Assembly (NCBI RefSeq): GCF_019091455.1
Contig: NZ_JAGXJN010000001.1
Span: forward strand, 62,001-126,000
Reading direction: 5' to 3'
DNA: 64,000 nt
DNA from: Chitinophaga sp. GbtcB8
Lineage (GTDB): Bacteria > Bacteroidota > Bacteroidia > Chitinophagales > Chitinophagaceae
Each line of letters begins with the position of its first letter. Position 1 is the first letter of the stretch. Positions 26,652-35,683 of the stretch are shown in pieces. The position numbers were made by a program, and so were the translations under genes. Below the pieces are notes generated by a model. The model saw only the letters and a program-made list of their open reading frames with translations. It ran no database searches and was not told the origin of the DNA.

Positions 26652-28577
26652 ATGACGCTTAATCACCAGGAGATCGAACTGATTGACAGTTTTGAACAGA
26701 TAGCCGTGGATATTCATCCCACAGCTAAGGAAGGATCCCGCGCAGTAGCACAGGAAATAGCAGCACTCATCAAAGCAAAACAAGCAGCCAAAGAAACATG
26801 TGTACTGGGCCTGGCCACCGGTTCCACACCCAAGTACCTGTATGCGGAGCTGGTGCGCCTGCACAAAGAAGAAGGCCTGAGCTTTAAGAATGTAGTCACC
26901 TTTAACCTGGACGAGTATTATCCCATAGAGCCGGATGCCCTGCAGAGCTACAACCGGTTCATGAAAGAGCAGTTATTTAAACATATAGATATACCGGAAG
27001 GCAATTATTTTGTACCGGACGGCACCCTGCCCAAGGAAAAAATGAAAGCTTACTGCGAAGAATACGAGCGCAGAATAGAATCTGCCGGCGGCATAGACCT
27101 GCAGATACTGGGCATTGGTAACAACGGCCACATTGGTTTTAACGAACCCGGCGCCAGCGTAAACTCCCATACCCGCCTGGTAACGCTGGATAACAGCACC
27201 CGCCTGGCCAATGGTTTTGAGTTCCCGAATATGAGCCAGGTACCCCGTTTAGCTATTACCATGGGTATTGGCACTATTTTCAAAGCCAAACGCGTATTGC
27301 TGATGGCCTGGGGCTCACACAAAGCCAAGATAGTACGCAGAGCGGTAGAAGGTCATTATTCCGACCAGGTACCAGCCTCCCTGCTGCAACAGCATCCGAA
27401 CTGCCGGTTTGTGATAGATGAGCAGGCCGCACAGGAGCTGACCCGTTATAAAGAGCCCTGGCTTACCGGCGATTGCGAATGGACACCCAGCCTGCGCCGC
27501 AAGGCAGTAACCGGCCTGGCCATGAAGCTGGACAAGCCCATTCTGATGCTCACGGATAAAGACTACAATGAGAATGGTTTGAATGACCTGATCGTGCAAT
27601 ACGGTTCTGCGTATGAGCTGAATATTGAAGAGTTTAACGGCATCCGCGATACCATTACCGGCTGGCCCGGCGGCAAACCCGGCGCGCCACTGCCCAAACA
27701 CCCGGAACGTTCAGAGCCTATGCCTAAACGCGTGCTGATCTTCTCCCCTCACCCGGATGATGATATCATTTCCATGGGTGGCACTTTCATACGCCTGCAT
27801 GAGCAGGGGCATGATGTGCATGTAGCTTACCAGACCTCCGGCAACATTGCGGTAACCGATGAATTTGTGCTGCGCTTTATTGACTTTGCCGTAGGCTTTG
27901 AAGGTATGTTTGATATAGACAGAAGCAAGAGCTCCCAGATACTGGATGAAGCAAAAGCTTTCCTGAAGATCAAGAAACCCAGCCAGAAAGATACACCTGA
28001 AATACGCGCCATTAAAGGCCTGATACGCCGTTGCGAAGCAAAGGCCACCTGCCGTTATGTAGGTATTAAGGAAGAGAATATCCACTTCCAGAACCTGCCT
28101 TTCTATGAAACCGGTTTGGTGGAAAAGAAACCCATGGGCGAAGAAGATGTGCAGCTGACCATGAAACTGCTGCGCGAAGTGAAACCGCATCAGATCTTCT
28201 GCGCAGGTGACCTGGCCGACCCGCATGGCACCCACAAGGTGTGCCTTGACATTGTGTTTGAAGCGCTGAACCGCCTGAAACATGAGGCATTCATGAAAGA
28301 TTGCTGGGTATGGCTGTACAAAGGCGCCTGGCAGGAATGGGACATCCATGAAATTGAAATGGCGGTACCTATGAGCCCCGACCAGGTGGTTCAAAAACGT
28401 TTGGGCATCTTTATTCACCAAAGCCAGAAAGATGTTGTACCTTTCCAGGGAACCGATCTGCGTGAATTCTGGCAAAGGGCAGAAGACCGCAACGCTAACA
28501 CCGCCGAACTGTATGATAAGCTGGGATTACAGAAATATGCTGCGATGGAAGCTTTTGTACGGTATCATTTTATGTAA
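26652..28577 (+). CDS. nagB: Glucosamine-6-phosphate deaminase fused to a LmbE/PIG-L-like domain
   Basis: 641 aa. Residues ~20-265 are NagB: 'VLGLATGSTPKYLYAELV', 'VVTFNLDEYYPI' with the catalytic Asp, and 'ILGIGNNGHIGFNEPGA' with the His/Glu set; it converts GlcN-6-P to fructose-6-P and ammonia. Residues ~355-560 are a PIG-L/LmbE deacetylase-like domain with the zinc motif SPHPDDDIISMGGTF and 'ADPHGTHKVC'. The fusion is a recurrent Bacteroidota form; it would allow deacetylation and deamination in one protein, but the LmbE domain's substrate is not known. No separate nagA is in the window. A strong terminator follows. Confidence 0.93.
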   Translation: MTLNHQEIELIDSFEQIAVDIHPTAKEGSRAVAQEIAALIKAKQAAKETCVLGLATGSTPKYLYAELVRLHKEEGLSFKNVVTFNLDEYYPIEPDALQSYNRFMKEQLFKHIDIPEGNYFVPDGTLPKEKMKAYCEEYERRIESAGGIDLQILGIGNNGHIGFNEPGASVNSHTRLVTLDNSTRLANGFEFPNMSQVPRLAITMGIGTIFKAKRVLLMAWGSHKAKIVRRAVEGHYSDQVPASLLQQHPNCRFVIDEQAAQELTRYKEPWLTGDCEWTPSLRRKAVTGLAMKLDKPILMLTDKDYNENGLNDLIVQYGSAYELNIEEFNGIRDTITGWPGGKPGAPLPKHPERSEPMPKRVLIFSPHPDDDIISMGGTFIRLHEQGHDVHVAYQTSGNIAVTDEFVLRFIDFAVGFEGMFDIDRSKSSQILDEAKAFLKIKKPSQKDTPEIRAIKGLIRRCEAKATCRYVGIKEENIHFQNLPFYETGLVEKKPMGEEDVQLTMKLLREVKPHQIFCAGDLADPHGTHKVCLDIVFEALNRLKHEAFMKDCWVWLYKGAWQEWDIHEIEMAVPMSPDQVVQKRLGIFIHQSQKDVVPFQGTDLREFWQRAEDRNANTAELYDKLGLQKYAAMEAFVRYHFM

Positions 28578-28605
28578 GCCATAAGGGATCACAAGTATGT
28601 ATATA

Positions 28606-28642
28606 ACGTAACACCTCCGTAAATACGGGGGTGTTACTTGTT
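28606..28642 (+). terminator. Intrinsic terminator after nagB
   Basis: GTAACACCTCCGT (28608-28620) pairs with ACGGGGGTGTTAC (28625-28637; one mismatched or wobble pair) around AAAT, followed by TTGTTTAT. It separates the sugar cluster from the RiPP locus. Confidence 0.8.
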
Positions 28643-28859
28643 TATAACCATATCTTTCCAAAACTTTTTTTTCACTACACCAATCCAACCATTATAAGTA
28701 CCAAGGTCCTGTACGGATACACCAACCCCCTGAAACGTAGCTCAAAAACGCTCCTCTTCCGCCATCAGCAAGCGTTTCAGCCCAGCACCCATTGTTAATA
28801 CAATTTAATTTCATGAACTTAGCAGGGAAGCAATGTATACTTTATAATTCCCAAAAAAG

Positions 28860-31073
28860 ATGGCTGACAGATTCCCCATATACAAACAACTGGACACTAA
28901 AGACTGTGGCCCCACCTGTCTCAGGATCATTGCCAGGTATTACGGCAAAGACTATCCCCTGGCGCTGTTAAGAGAGTTCTGCAACATTGGTAAGGAAGGG
29001 GTATCATTACTGGGCATCAGCAATGCAGCGGAAAAAATAGGTTTTAACTCCATTGCATTAAAGATAACCTTTGATATCCTGAAAGATAATATTACGCTGC
29101 CCTGTATTGTACACTGGAAGCAGAACCACTTTGTAGTGGTGTATAAGATCACGGATAAATATGTGTATGTAGCGGACCCCGGTACCACCAAACAAAAATT
29201 AAAGAAAGAAGAATTCCTTAAGAACTGGGTAAGCACCAAAACGCAGGACCAGCCGGTAGGCGTAGTACTGGCGTTGGATGTGCTGCCTGAGTTCTATGAG
29301 AAGACCTTTGATGTACGTAAGGAGAATGAAACACGGCGCGGTTTTAACTACCTGGTAAAACACCTCGCAAAGTATAAGCTGCTGCTGGCGCAATTGCTTA
29401 TTGGCGTGCTTTTCAGCACCATTCTGCAGCTGATCTTCCCTTTCCTTACGCAGAGTATTGTAGATACAGGCATTGCCAATAAAGACCTGAATTTTGTGTA
29501 CCTGGTGCTGGTAGGGCAGATCATTATTTTCCTGGGAGAAACTATGGTAGGCGTAATACAGAACTGGCTGCTGCTGTACCTGGGCACGCGTGTGAATGTG
29601 GCTATGATCTCAGAGTTCCTGATGAAGCTCATGAAAAAGCCTATCAAGTTCTTTGACACCAAAAACTCCGGCGATCTGCTGCAGCGCATAGAAGATCATA
29701 AACGTATAGAGGAATTCCTGACCTCCGGCACCCTGCGCCTGGTATTTTCCCTGTTCACACTGGTGGTGTTTGCAGGCTTGTTATTGTATTACAGCCTCAG
29801 TATTTTCCTCACCTTTTTCACAGGCGGGTTCATTTTTGTGTTATGGATCTTCTTTTTCCAGAATAAGCGAAAGGTGCTGGATTATAAACGTTTCACAGAG
29901 CTATCGCATAACAAATCCAAGCTGGTGGAGCTGATCAACGGCATGCAGGAAATAAAGCTGCAGAATGCGGAAAAACAAAAACGCTGGGACTGGCAATCCA
30001 TCCAGGCGCGGTTGTTCCGCATTAACATACAATACCTTTCCCTGGAACAGTTTCAAAGAGGCGGCGCTGATTTTATTAATACCAGCAAGAACATCATCAT
30101 CACTTTTATGGCGGCAAAGCTGGTAATTGAAAACTCCATGACGCTGGGTGAAATGATGGCCATACAATATATTGTGGGACAGCTGAACGTGCCGCTGGCT
30201 ACTTCCGTAGACTTTATCCACTCTTTCCAGGATGCCAGGATCAGTATTGAACGGGTAGGAGAAATACAGGACAGCACACAGGAAGAAGAAACAGATCCGC
30301 TGATGATACAGGCCAGCAGGGCTGCCATGCAAAGCGAATCTATACACATAGAGAACCTGAGCTTCCGCTATGAAGGCACCCACTATTTTAATGTGCTGAA
30401 GAACCTGAACCTGCATATACCCAAGGGCAAGGTAACTGCTATTGTTGGCCGCAGCGGCAGCGGCAAAACCACGTTACTAAAGCTGCTGCTGAAATTTTAT
30501 GAACCCACTACGGGCGTCATTAAAATTGACCAGGAAAACCTGACCCGTATTGATGAAAAAATATGGAGAAGCAAATGCGGGGCAGTACTGCAGGATGGTT
30601 TTATATTTTCTGATACTATTGCCAACAATATAGCAGTGGGTGCTGACAGCATTGATAAAACAAGCCTGCTGCATGCCGTGGAAACCGCCAATATACGGGA
30701 GTTCATAGAATCATTACCATTAGGCTACAATACCAAAATAGGTGTGGATGGCATGGGCCTAAGCCAGGGGCAGAAACAGCGTATACTCATTGCACGCGCG
30801 GTGTATAAAGACCCTGAATATATTTTCTTTGATGAAGCCACCAATGCGCTGGACGCGATGAATGAAAGAACCATTATTGATAACCTGGACCGGTTCTTTA
30901 AGAATAAAACCGTGATCGTTGTGGCCCACCGTTTAAGCACGGTAAAAAATGCAGACCAGATCATTGTGCTGGAAAACGGGGAGCTGGTGGAATCCGGCAC
31001 CCACCGGCAGCTGGTAGACCATGCCGGCAACTACTTTAGCCTGGTAAAGAACCAGCTGGAACTAGGTACCTGA
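28860..31073 (+). CDS. Peptidase-domain (C39) ABC transporter for RiPP export
   Basis: A 737-aa bacteriocin-type exporter that cleaves leader peptides at double-Gly sites and exports the core. The C39 peptidase is at 1-150: Cys16 in KDCGPTC, His90 in QNHFVVVY and Asp106 in VADPG form the triad. A six-helix ABC membrane domain follows (about 165-450), then the ATPase: Walker A GRSGSGKTTLLKL, signature LSQGQKQ (usual LSGGQ), Walker B YIFFDEATNALD, H-loop AHRLST. It is followed by the HlyD-like gene after 19 bp. Four of the five precursors across the way have GG leaders and are its probable substrates. Confidence 0.95.
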   Translation: MADRFPIYKQLDTKDCGPTCLRIIARYYGKDYPLALLREFCNIGKEGVSLLGISNAAEKIGFNSIALKITFDILKDNITLPCIVHWKQNHFVVVYKITDKYVYVADPGTTKQKLKKEEFLKNWVSTKTQDQPVGVVLALDVLPEFYEKTFDVRKENETRRGFNYLVKHLAKYKLLLAQLLIGVLFSTILQLIFPFLTQSIVDTGIANKDLNFVYLVLVGQIIIFLGETMVGVIQNWLLLYLGTRVNVAMISEFLMKLMKKPIKFFDTKNSGDLLQRIEDHKRIEEFLTSGTLRLVFSLFTLVVFAGLLLYYSLSIFLTFFTGGFIFVLWIFFFQNKRKVLDYKRFTELSHNKSKLVELINGMQEIKLQNAEKQKRWDWQSIQARLFRINIQYLSLEQFQRGGADFINTSKNIIITFMAAKLVIENSMTLGEMMAIQYIVGQLNVPLATSVDFIHSFQDARISIERVGEIQDSTQEEETDPLMIQASRAAMQSESIHIENLSFRYEGTHYFNVLKNLNLHIPKGKVTAIVGRSGSGKTTLLKLLLKFYEPTTGVIKIDQENLTRIDEKIWRSKCGAVLQDGFIFSDTIANNIAVGADSIDKTSLLHAVETANIREFIESLPLGYNTKIGVDGMGLSQGQKQRILIARAVYKDPEYIFFDEATNALDAMNERTIIDNLDRFFKNKTVIVVAHRLSTVKNADQIIVLENGELVESGTHRQLVDHAGNYFSLVKNQLELGT

Positions 31074-31092
31074 TCATAAAACAATAACACCA

Positions 31093-31788
31093 ATGGATAT
31101 ACATGAAATGGAGATCATTAGCAATGAGGCTAATGATGCGCTTAATAAACCGCCTTCCTGGATCTTTAAATGGGGCATGCTGTCTGTAGCATTAACCGGC
31201 CTTGCTATACTGGCTTTAATGAGCATTATACCGTATACTGAAAAGCTGGTGCTGCCCGTAACGCTGGATGCCGGTCATATACCCGTGCCTGTTATAAGCC
31301 CCTATGCAGGTACCCTGACTGCTATGCATTTTAAGAACGGGGAGCCCATACAAAAGAATGCCATACTGGCCAGCCTTAGCGATAGTAGTCACATATCTGC
31401 ACCGGTGAGCGGTTATATTTCCTTATACAAACACTCCTTACATACGGCACAGTTCATTAATGCCCATGATACACTTTGTTATATCATTCCCCGGCCCCCG
31501 CAAAAAGATACGGTGGAATATGTAGGTTTAATTAACGGGGCAGATGCCCATAAAGTAAAACCTGGTACGAGTGTATCCCTGTTGTTTAATGATCAGCGCA
31601 TTGTGCTGGCAGGTTATATCCGGGAGCTATCCCTGGTGCCGGACCCTGACGGCAAATGCGCTGTATTTATTGCTTTACGGGATGATAGCACACAGGCTGA
31701 CCAGCTGCCATTTTATGCCAGCCTGGTAAAAGGAAATGCCCGTATTATTCTCCGTGAAAGAAAGATCATCCAGCAGCTCTTACAATGA
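31093..31788 (+). CDS. Short HlyD-like membrane fusion protein
   Basis: 231 aa. One membrane helix at about 27-52 (WGMLSVALTGLAILALMSII), then a periplasmic part with split lipoyl-like half motifs ('PVISPYAGTLTAMHFKNGEP' and 'HISAPVSGYISLYKHS') and a beta-barrel-like end. It has no long coiled-coil hairpin between the lipoyl halves, so it is much shorter than classical HlyD (about 450 aa), and direct docking to a TolC tunnel looks unlikely. No outer-membrane TolC gene is present. It is probably the accessory subunit of the C39 exporter. Its 3' end overlaps the convergent S41 peptidase gene by 9 bp. Confidence 0.82.
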   Translation: MDIHEMEIISNEANDALNKPPSWIFKWGMLSVALTGLAILALMSIIPYTEKLVLPVTLDAGHIPVPVISPYAGTLTAMHFKNGEPIQKNAILASLSDSSHISAPVSGYISLYKHSLHTAQFINAHDTLCYIIPRPPQKDTVEYVGLINGADAHKVKPGTSVSLLFNDQRIVLAGYIRELSLVPDPDGKCAVFIALRDDSTQADQLPFYASLVKGNARIILRERKIIQQLLQ

Positions 31789-33252
31789 TTGCTGCGCAAG
31801 GTTCATGACGGCATTCAGCACCCGGTCCTTATTATCCAAAAAGCTTTTCAGATCCTGCTGCAGCGGCAGCTGCGGCATAATACCGCGGCCAAAAGGAATG
31901 GCAGGTAATGGCTGCACATACTGTTTCACATTTACTACAGACAGCATAATGCTGATATGTGAATCCGGCAGCTGGTAGGTAACGCTGTTATGCCCGGTGT
32001 GCCCGTAATAACCACCCATGGTTTCCTCTCCCACTACTATTACCTTATCCTCGCTTCTTACCATACTGGCAAATAAAGAGGCTGCAGAAGCTACCTGCGG
32101 CCCTACCAGCAAATACACCTTACCATGAAAGGCTAATGAATTGGGCTTCCATAAGGGATTAAAAGAAGGGTTCTGGTAATACTTACCATTTACCAGGCGG
32201 TTATGTTCTTCATGGAAATTGGATTCCAGGTCCGGTATGTCACTGGAATCTTCTGCCTGGTAATATTGCTTAAAGGGCAGCTTTTGAAATAACGTATAGG
32301 CTTCCTGGTTCTCTTTATAGGGCTGGTAAGCCAGGTATGAAAAGGTAAGCAGGTCATTAGGATCATCCCCGCCCCCATTTTTACGTATGTCTACCACCAG
32401 GCTGGCAGCATGTTTTGTTTTTAACAGGGTGAACACTGAATCCAGGAAACGGCTGTAAGCCTTGTGGGAGGCAGATTCCGCATTACCTAACGAAAAAGTA
32501 TTTACTGTTAGTACCGGCGCGCTGTCATGCGCCCAGGTAAAATAGTAATGGTTATCCAGCAGGGTATCCAGGTATAAAGAGTGGCGTTTTGCGTACAGCA
32601 TTTCATAGGTGGTAAAGGTAACTGCAGGCAACACTGCTGTTTTTGTGGCGCGGCTGCCGTAGGGCAGGTAGGTAATGCTAAACTCATCCTGCATGCCATA
32701 TTCAATGGCATAGTACCAGGGAAAGAAGTGTGTTATGCCTACTTTTTTGCCGGTGGTATTATACCCGTCTGTTGTATAATAATGCCCCAGCGTTTGCAGC
32801 AGCTCTTTTGCAGTATGGCCATTAACAGCGGTAATAATTGCGCCTGCGGGAATGCTGCCCAGGTCTGTATTTACCACCAAACTATCATGAATGATCTCCA
32901 GTGGATAGGGAACGAAACCTTTTTGCATGGCCAGGCTATCCCGCAAGGCATCAGGCAAGAATACATCATCATGCAGGCTGCCAATGTAAGTGGTAATAAT
33001 GCAAAGATATTTGTAAAACTCGGTAGTGCTGGTATGCTGCTTGCCAACCAGGGTATTGTAGTAAGCGAAAATACTGTCTATGGATGATTTGCTGTGATAG
33101 TTGTATAAACCTGCATGGGTGGCCTGTAATATGTTCTCATATAATACCAGGTCGTTCAGGTAATTGCCGGCTAAGGGAGCCGGCTTTTGCGGGGCGCAGC
33201 TTAACAGGAAACAGCAGGCGGCGATAGCAAGGGTTTTAACAGGTCCGGTCAT
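31780..33252 (-). CDS. S41-family peptidase, lipoprotein (RiPP locus copy A)
   Basis: 490 aa. The N-terminus 'TLAIAACCFLLSCAPQKPAP' has a lipobox (L-L-S-C), so it is an envelope-anchored protein. A PDZ-like part ('GAIITAVNGHTAKELLQTLG') is followed by the tail-specific-protease core: 'SLVVDIRKNGGGDDPNDLL' and 'VYLLVGPQVASAASLFASMV' with the likely nucleophile Ser, then 'VVGEETMGGYYGHTG'. It is downstream of lanthipeptide precursor LanA2, separated by a strong hairpin; the LanB operon has an analogous precursor-S41 pair. A role in leader removal, core trimming or immunity is plausible, unproven. Confidence 0.85.
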   Translation of the reverse strand: MTGPVKTLAIAACCFLLSCAPQKPAPLAGNYLNDLVLYENILQATHAGLYNYHSKSSIDSIFAYYNTLVGKQHTSTTEFYKYLCIITTYIGSLHDDVFLPDALRDSLAMQKGFVPYPLEIIHDSLVVNTDLGSIPAGAIITAVNGHTAKELLQTLGHYYTTDGYNTTGKKVGITHFFPWYYAIEYGMQDEFSITYLPYGSRATKTAVLPAVTFTTYEMLYAKRHSLYLDTLLDNHYYFTWAHDSAPVLTVNTFSLGNAESASHKAYSRFLDSVFTLLKTKHAASLVVDIRKNGGGDDPNDLLTFSYLAYQPYKENQEAYTLFQKLPFKQYYQAEDSSDIPDLESNFHEEHNRLVNGKYYQNPSFNPLWKPNSLAFHGKVYLLVGPQVASAASLFASMVRSEDKVIVVGEETMGGYYGHTGHNSVTYQLPDSHISIMLSVVNVKQYVQPLPAIPFGRGIMPQLPLQQDLKSFLDNKDRVLNAVMNLAQQSL

Positions 33253-33284
33253 TTCCGGAAATTAGTAATTTTTTCTGATGCAAT

Positions 33285-33317
33285 AACAGTGTTAAAGGAA
33301 AAGCCTTTAACACTGTT
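33285..33317 (-). promoter_or_regulatory. Strong intercistronic hairpin between LanA2 and S41 peptidase
   Basis: A perfect 14-bp stem, AACAGTGTTAAAGG (33285-33298) and CCTTTAACACTGTT (33304-33317), with a 5-nt loop, 14 bp past the precursor stop codon. There is no U-run right after it on the minus strand. It probably stabilises or partly terminates the message so that the precursor is made in excess over the peptidase. Confidence 0.7.
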
Positions 33318-33331
33318 TGCTGTTGCTGTAT

Positions 33332-33481
33332 TTAACGGGTACCCAGGATAGTTTCAGGACAGACCCCGCATGTATTGATCATGGTGGGATTACCGGTAGG
33401 CAGCTCCTTTATGGAGCTACCGCTTAGCTTTACAATTTTGATCTTGCCCAGTGTGAGCTTTTTTTCAATTCTCTTTTTCAT
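33332..33481 (-). CDS. Class I lanthipeptide precursor LanA2
   Basis: A 49-aa peptide too short for usual gene calling. It starts MKKRIEKKLTLGKIKIVKLS, which matches the Bacteroidota class I leader pattern (K-K-L-x-L-x-K-x-x-I-x-K-L). It aligns without gaps with LanA1 (46037-45843) up to the processing point: LanA1 VGG|N and here PTG|N. The predicted core is residues 31-49 and ends in TCGVCPETILGTR; Cys38 and Cys41 with Thr33, Thr37, Thr44 and Thr48 can give thioether rings. It has no canonical GG, so cleavage by the C39 domain is uncertain. It is 24 bp after the OMP barrel gene and is followed by a hairpin and an S41 peptidase gene. Confidence 0.8.
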   Translation of the reverse strand: MKKRIEKKLTLGKIKIVKLSGSSIKELPTGNPTMINTCGVCPETILGTR

Positions 33482-33505
33482 GCAAAGTGGTTTAAGGTGA
33501 ACAAA

Positions 33506-35683
33506 TTATTTCCGGATGCGGTCCAGCTCTGTTGCATTACTTTTATTGCCGCTGTGCTTATCTATCTTTTTCAGCTTGCCAAAGTTCCAGCTAAGGGCTA
33601 CAATAAATAAGCGGGTTTCATTGGTATTGTAAAAATGTTCGTCCAGGTTGCCTACCCTGTTTACGCCATTACTGCGGTAAGTATAGAACAGGTCTTTTAC
33701 CGCCATTTTCAGGATCATTTTATTTGCTATTAATGTGTATTTGCAGCCCAGGTCTACCCGGTAACGGGCAAAGCTGCGCTGGATCACATCAATGGTGGGG
33801 CTGCGGTAAATGCCTGTGGCTTCCAGCATTAAACGCTTATTTACGTTGAACGTATTTTTAACATTGCCGGAAAAGCTAAGGATGTTGTTATTAATAGGGG
33901 CATTGTTAAACCAGGCGGTATAGCGGTCGCTCCAGGTGCTGAGGTTCACAATGCAGGTCCACCAGTCCGTGATCTCCTGCGTGGCGCTTATATCCAGGCT
34001 AATATTGCGGGCCGTGTTAAAGTTGGCAATGGTTTCCTTTGTAATGTTGGTGCTGCTGTCCAGGTAAGAGATGTACGTGAAATAATCCTTAATGGCGGCA
34101 TAACCGAGCGTAAGGGTATAATCTTCCTTAAAGGTCCAGGAGGCTTCCAGCGAATGCGTGTACTGAGGCTGTACATAGGGATTGCCCTGGTAGTAAGCAT
34201 AGGGCGAGCTGTAGTAAATAAAGGGATTCAGATCCTGGTAAGAGGGGCGGTCAATACGGCGGCTGTAGGAAAGGTTCAGCACATGATCCTCTCCCAGCTC
34301 TTTGGTAATAAAAACGCTGGGGAACAGCTGAAAGTAACGGTTACGCACCTCCGTTCCTGTGGTTAATGAGTAACCGTTATAGCTGGTTTGCTCGCCCCGG
34401 AGGCCCCATTGCAGTTCTGCAAATTTTGTCTTCTTATAGAAATTGAAATAGAAGGCACTAATATTTTCTTTATAACGGAAATGGTTGGTTTTACCGGCAT
34501 CGGTATACCAGTCCGTGCCTTGTTTGTTTTCAAAGAGGATATCATTATCCGTGCGTACGCTGCTGGTTTTTACACCTGCTTCCAGCTTCCAGCTGCGTGG
34601 TAATATTTTAGTATAATCTGCTGTGGCGGTAAATATATCAATGGTTACGGGGCTATAACTTCTAAGCTGTTCGTCGGGCCGGGAGGGCTTTCCCTGCACA
34701 TCTGCATAACTGTTCACAAAAGAGCCTTTGTTACTGGAACGGAAAGCCGCATAGTCGGCATTCACTGCCAGCTCACTGCCCAGGGAATCAAAAGTATGTT
34801 TGTAATTAATGTTGCCGGTAATGTTGTGGTAGCGGGATGAAAGATTGTTCCGCACATACAGGCTGGAATCTATGCTGCTGCTATTGCTGCTGAAATTTGT
34901 GTTGTAGGTTTCGGCAGCAGGCGCATACAGCAAAGTGGTATTGGTGGAGAGGGCAAAAGTATTATTGGCGTTCATATAATATTCAATGCCGGCACGTATG
35001 CCATCTTCCCGGCCATTGGCAATAGAAAGGCCCGCCTCATCAAAGATCAGCGGGTCCTTTCCGGTGATGGTCTTATGGCTTTTGAAGATAGCACGGTTCT
35101 TATTGTAACTGTCACTTAACCCTGTAAACAGGTATATTTTATTGTTGCGGTAATTAATGTCTGCATTCGTATTATACTTAGGATAAAAGCCGGTGGCATA
35201 GGTAAGCCCCAAAGTACCATTCATGCCTTTGATACGGCTTTTTTTGGTGCGGATATTAATAATGCCGGCATTACCGGCTGCATCATATCTGGCAGAAGGG
35301 TTGGTAATAATTTCTATTTTATCAATGGTGCCTGCGGGCATATTCTTTAACATGCGGCTGATCTCTGCGGCGGACAGGTACAGGGGCCTGCCATCCATCA
35401 TCACCATAGTGCCGGTTCTGCCTTTGATATATATGCGGTCATTATCTACCATTACGCCGGGCGCGGTGGATAGGGCATCCAGCACCGTGCCGGTAGATGC
35501 CAGCGGGCTGGCTGCAATGTTGAGCACAATACGGTCTATTTTACGCTCCACCAGTTTTTTATGGCTGGTGATCTCAATTTCCTTCAGCTGTTGCTGCTTC
35601 TGGTGAGCCGTATCCGTTTGCGCGTGCGTGGTTATAGCTGCCAGCATGCATATGAGGGCAGTGAGATATTTTATAATTCGCAT
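33506..35683 (-). CDS. Outer membrane beta-barrel family protein (TonB-receptor-like), copy A
   Basis: 725 aa. Signal peptide MRIIKYLTALICMLAAITTHAQ, then directly a plug domain ('LSTAPGVMVDNDRIYIKGRT', 'IDKIEIITNPSARYDAAGNA') and a barrel with the OMP_b-brl_3 pattern ('LNLSYSRRIDRPSYQDLNPF', 'YYQGNPYVQPQYTHSLEASW'), ending with a basic tail after 'FIVALSWNFGKLKK'. It lacks the carboxypeptidase-like N-terminal domain. Its start overlaps the end of the JmjC gene by 13 bp, so translation is coupled. Lying just before LanA2, it may carry peptides across the outer membrane or protect the producer (inference). It is paralogous to 49406-51580. Confidence 0.88.
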   Translation of the reverse strand: MRIIKYLTALICMLAAITTHAQTDTAHQKQQQLKEIEITSHKKLVERKIDRIVLNIAASPLASTGTVLDALSTAPGVMVDNDRIYIKGRTGTMVMMDGRPLYLSAAEISRMLKNMPAGTIDKIEIITNPSARYDAAGNAGIINIRTKKSRIKGMNGTLGLTYATGFYPKYNTNADINYRNNKIYLFTGLSDSYNKNRAIFKSHKTITGKDPLIFDEAGLSIANGREDGIRAGIEYYMNANNTFALSTNTTLLYAPAAETYNTNFSSNSSSIDSSLYVRNNLSSRYHNITGNINYKHTFDSLGSELAVNADYAAFRSSNKGSFVNSYADVQGKPSRPDEQLRSYSPVTIDIFTATADYTKILPRSWKLEAGVKTSSVRTDNDILFENKQGTDWYTDAGKTNHFRYKENISAFYFNFYKKTKFAELQWGLRGEQTSYNGYSLTTGTEVRNRYFQLFPSVFITKELGEDHVLNLSYSRRIDRPSYQDLNPFIYYSSPYAYYQGNPYVQPQYTHSLEASWTFKEDYTLTLGYAAIKDYFTYISYLDSSTNITKETIANFNTARNISLDISATQEITDWWTCIVNLSTWSDRYTAWFNNAPINNNILSFSGNVKNTFNVNKRLMLEATGIYRSPTIDVIQRSFARYRVDLGCKYTLIANKMILKMAVKDLFYTYRSNGVNRVGNLDEHFYNTNETRLFIVALSWNFGKLKKIDKHSGNKSNATELDRIRK

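Noticed and set aside
27711-28475. A 254-aa minus-strand ORF opposite the LmbE part of nagB
   Set aside because: Shadow ORF of a well-supported fusion gene, with His/Phe/Gln-rich composition typical of antisense reading here.
28643-28859. A further precursor peptide gene between nagB and the C39 exporter
   Set aside because: Read in all frames, no ORF with a start, a GG or class I leader and a plausible core was found in this 217-bp gap.
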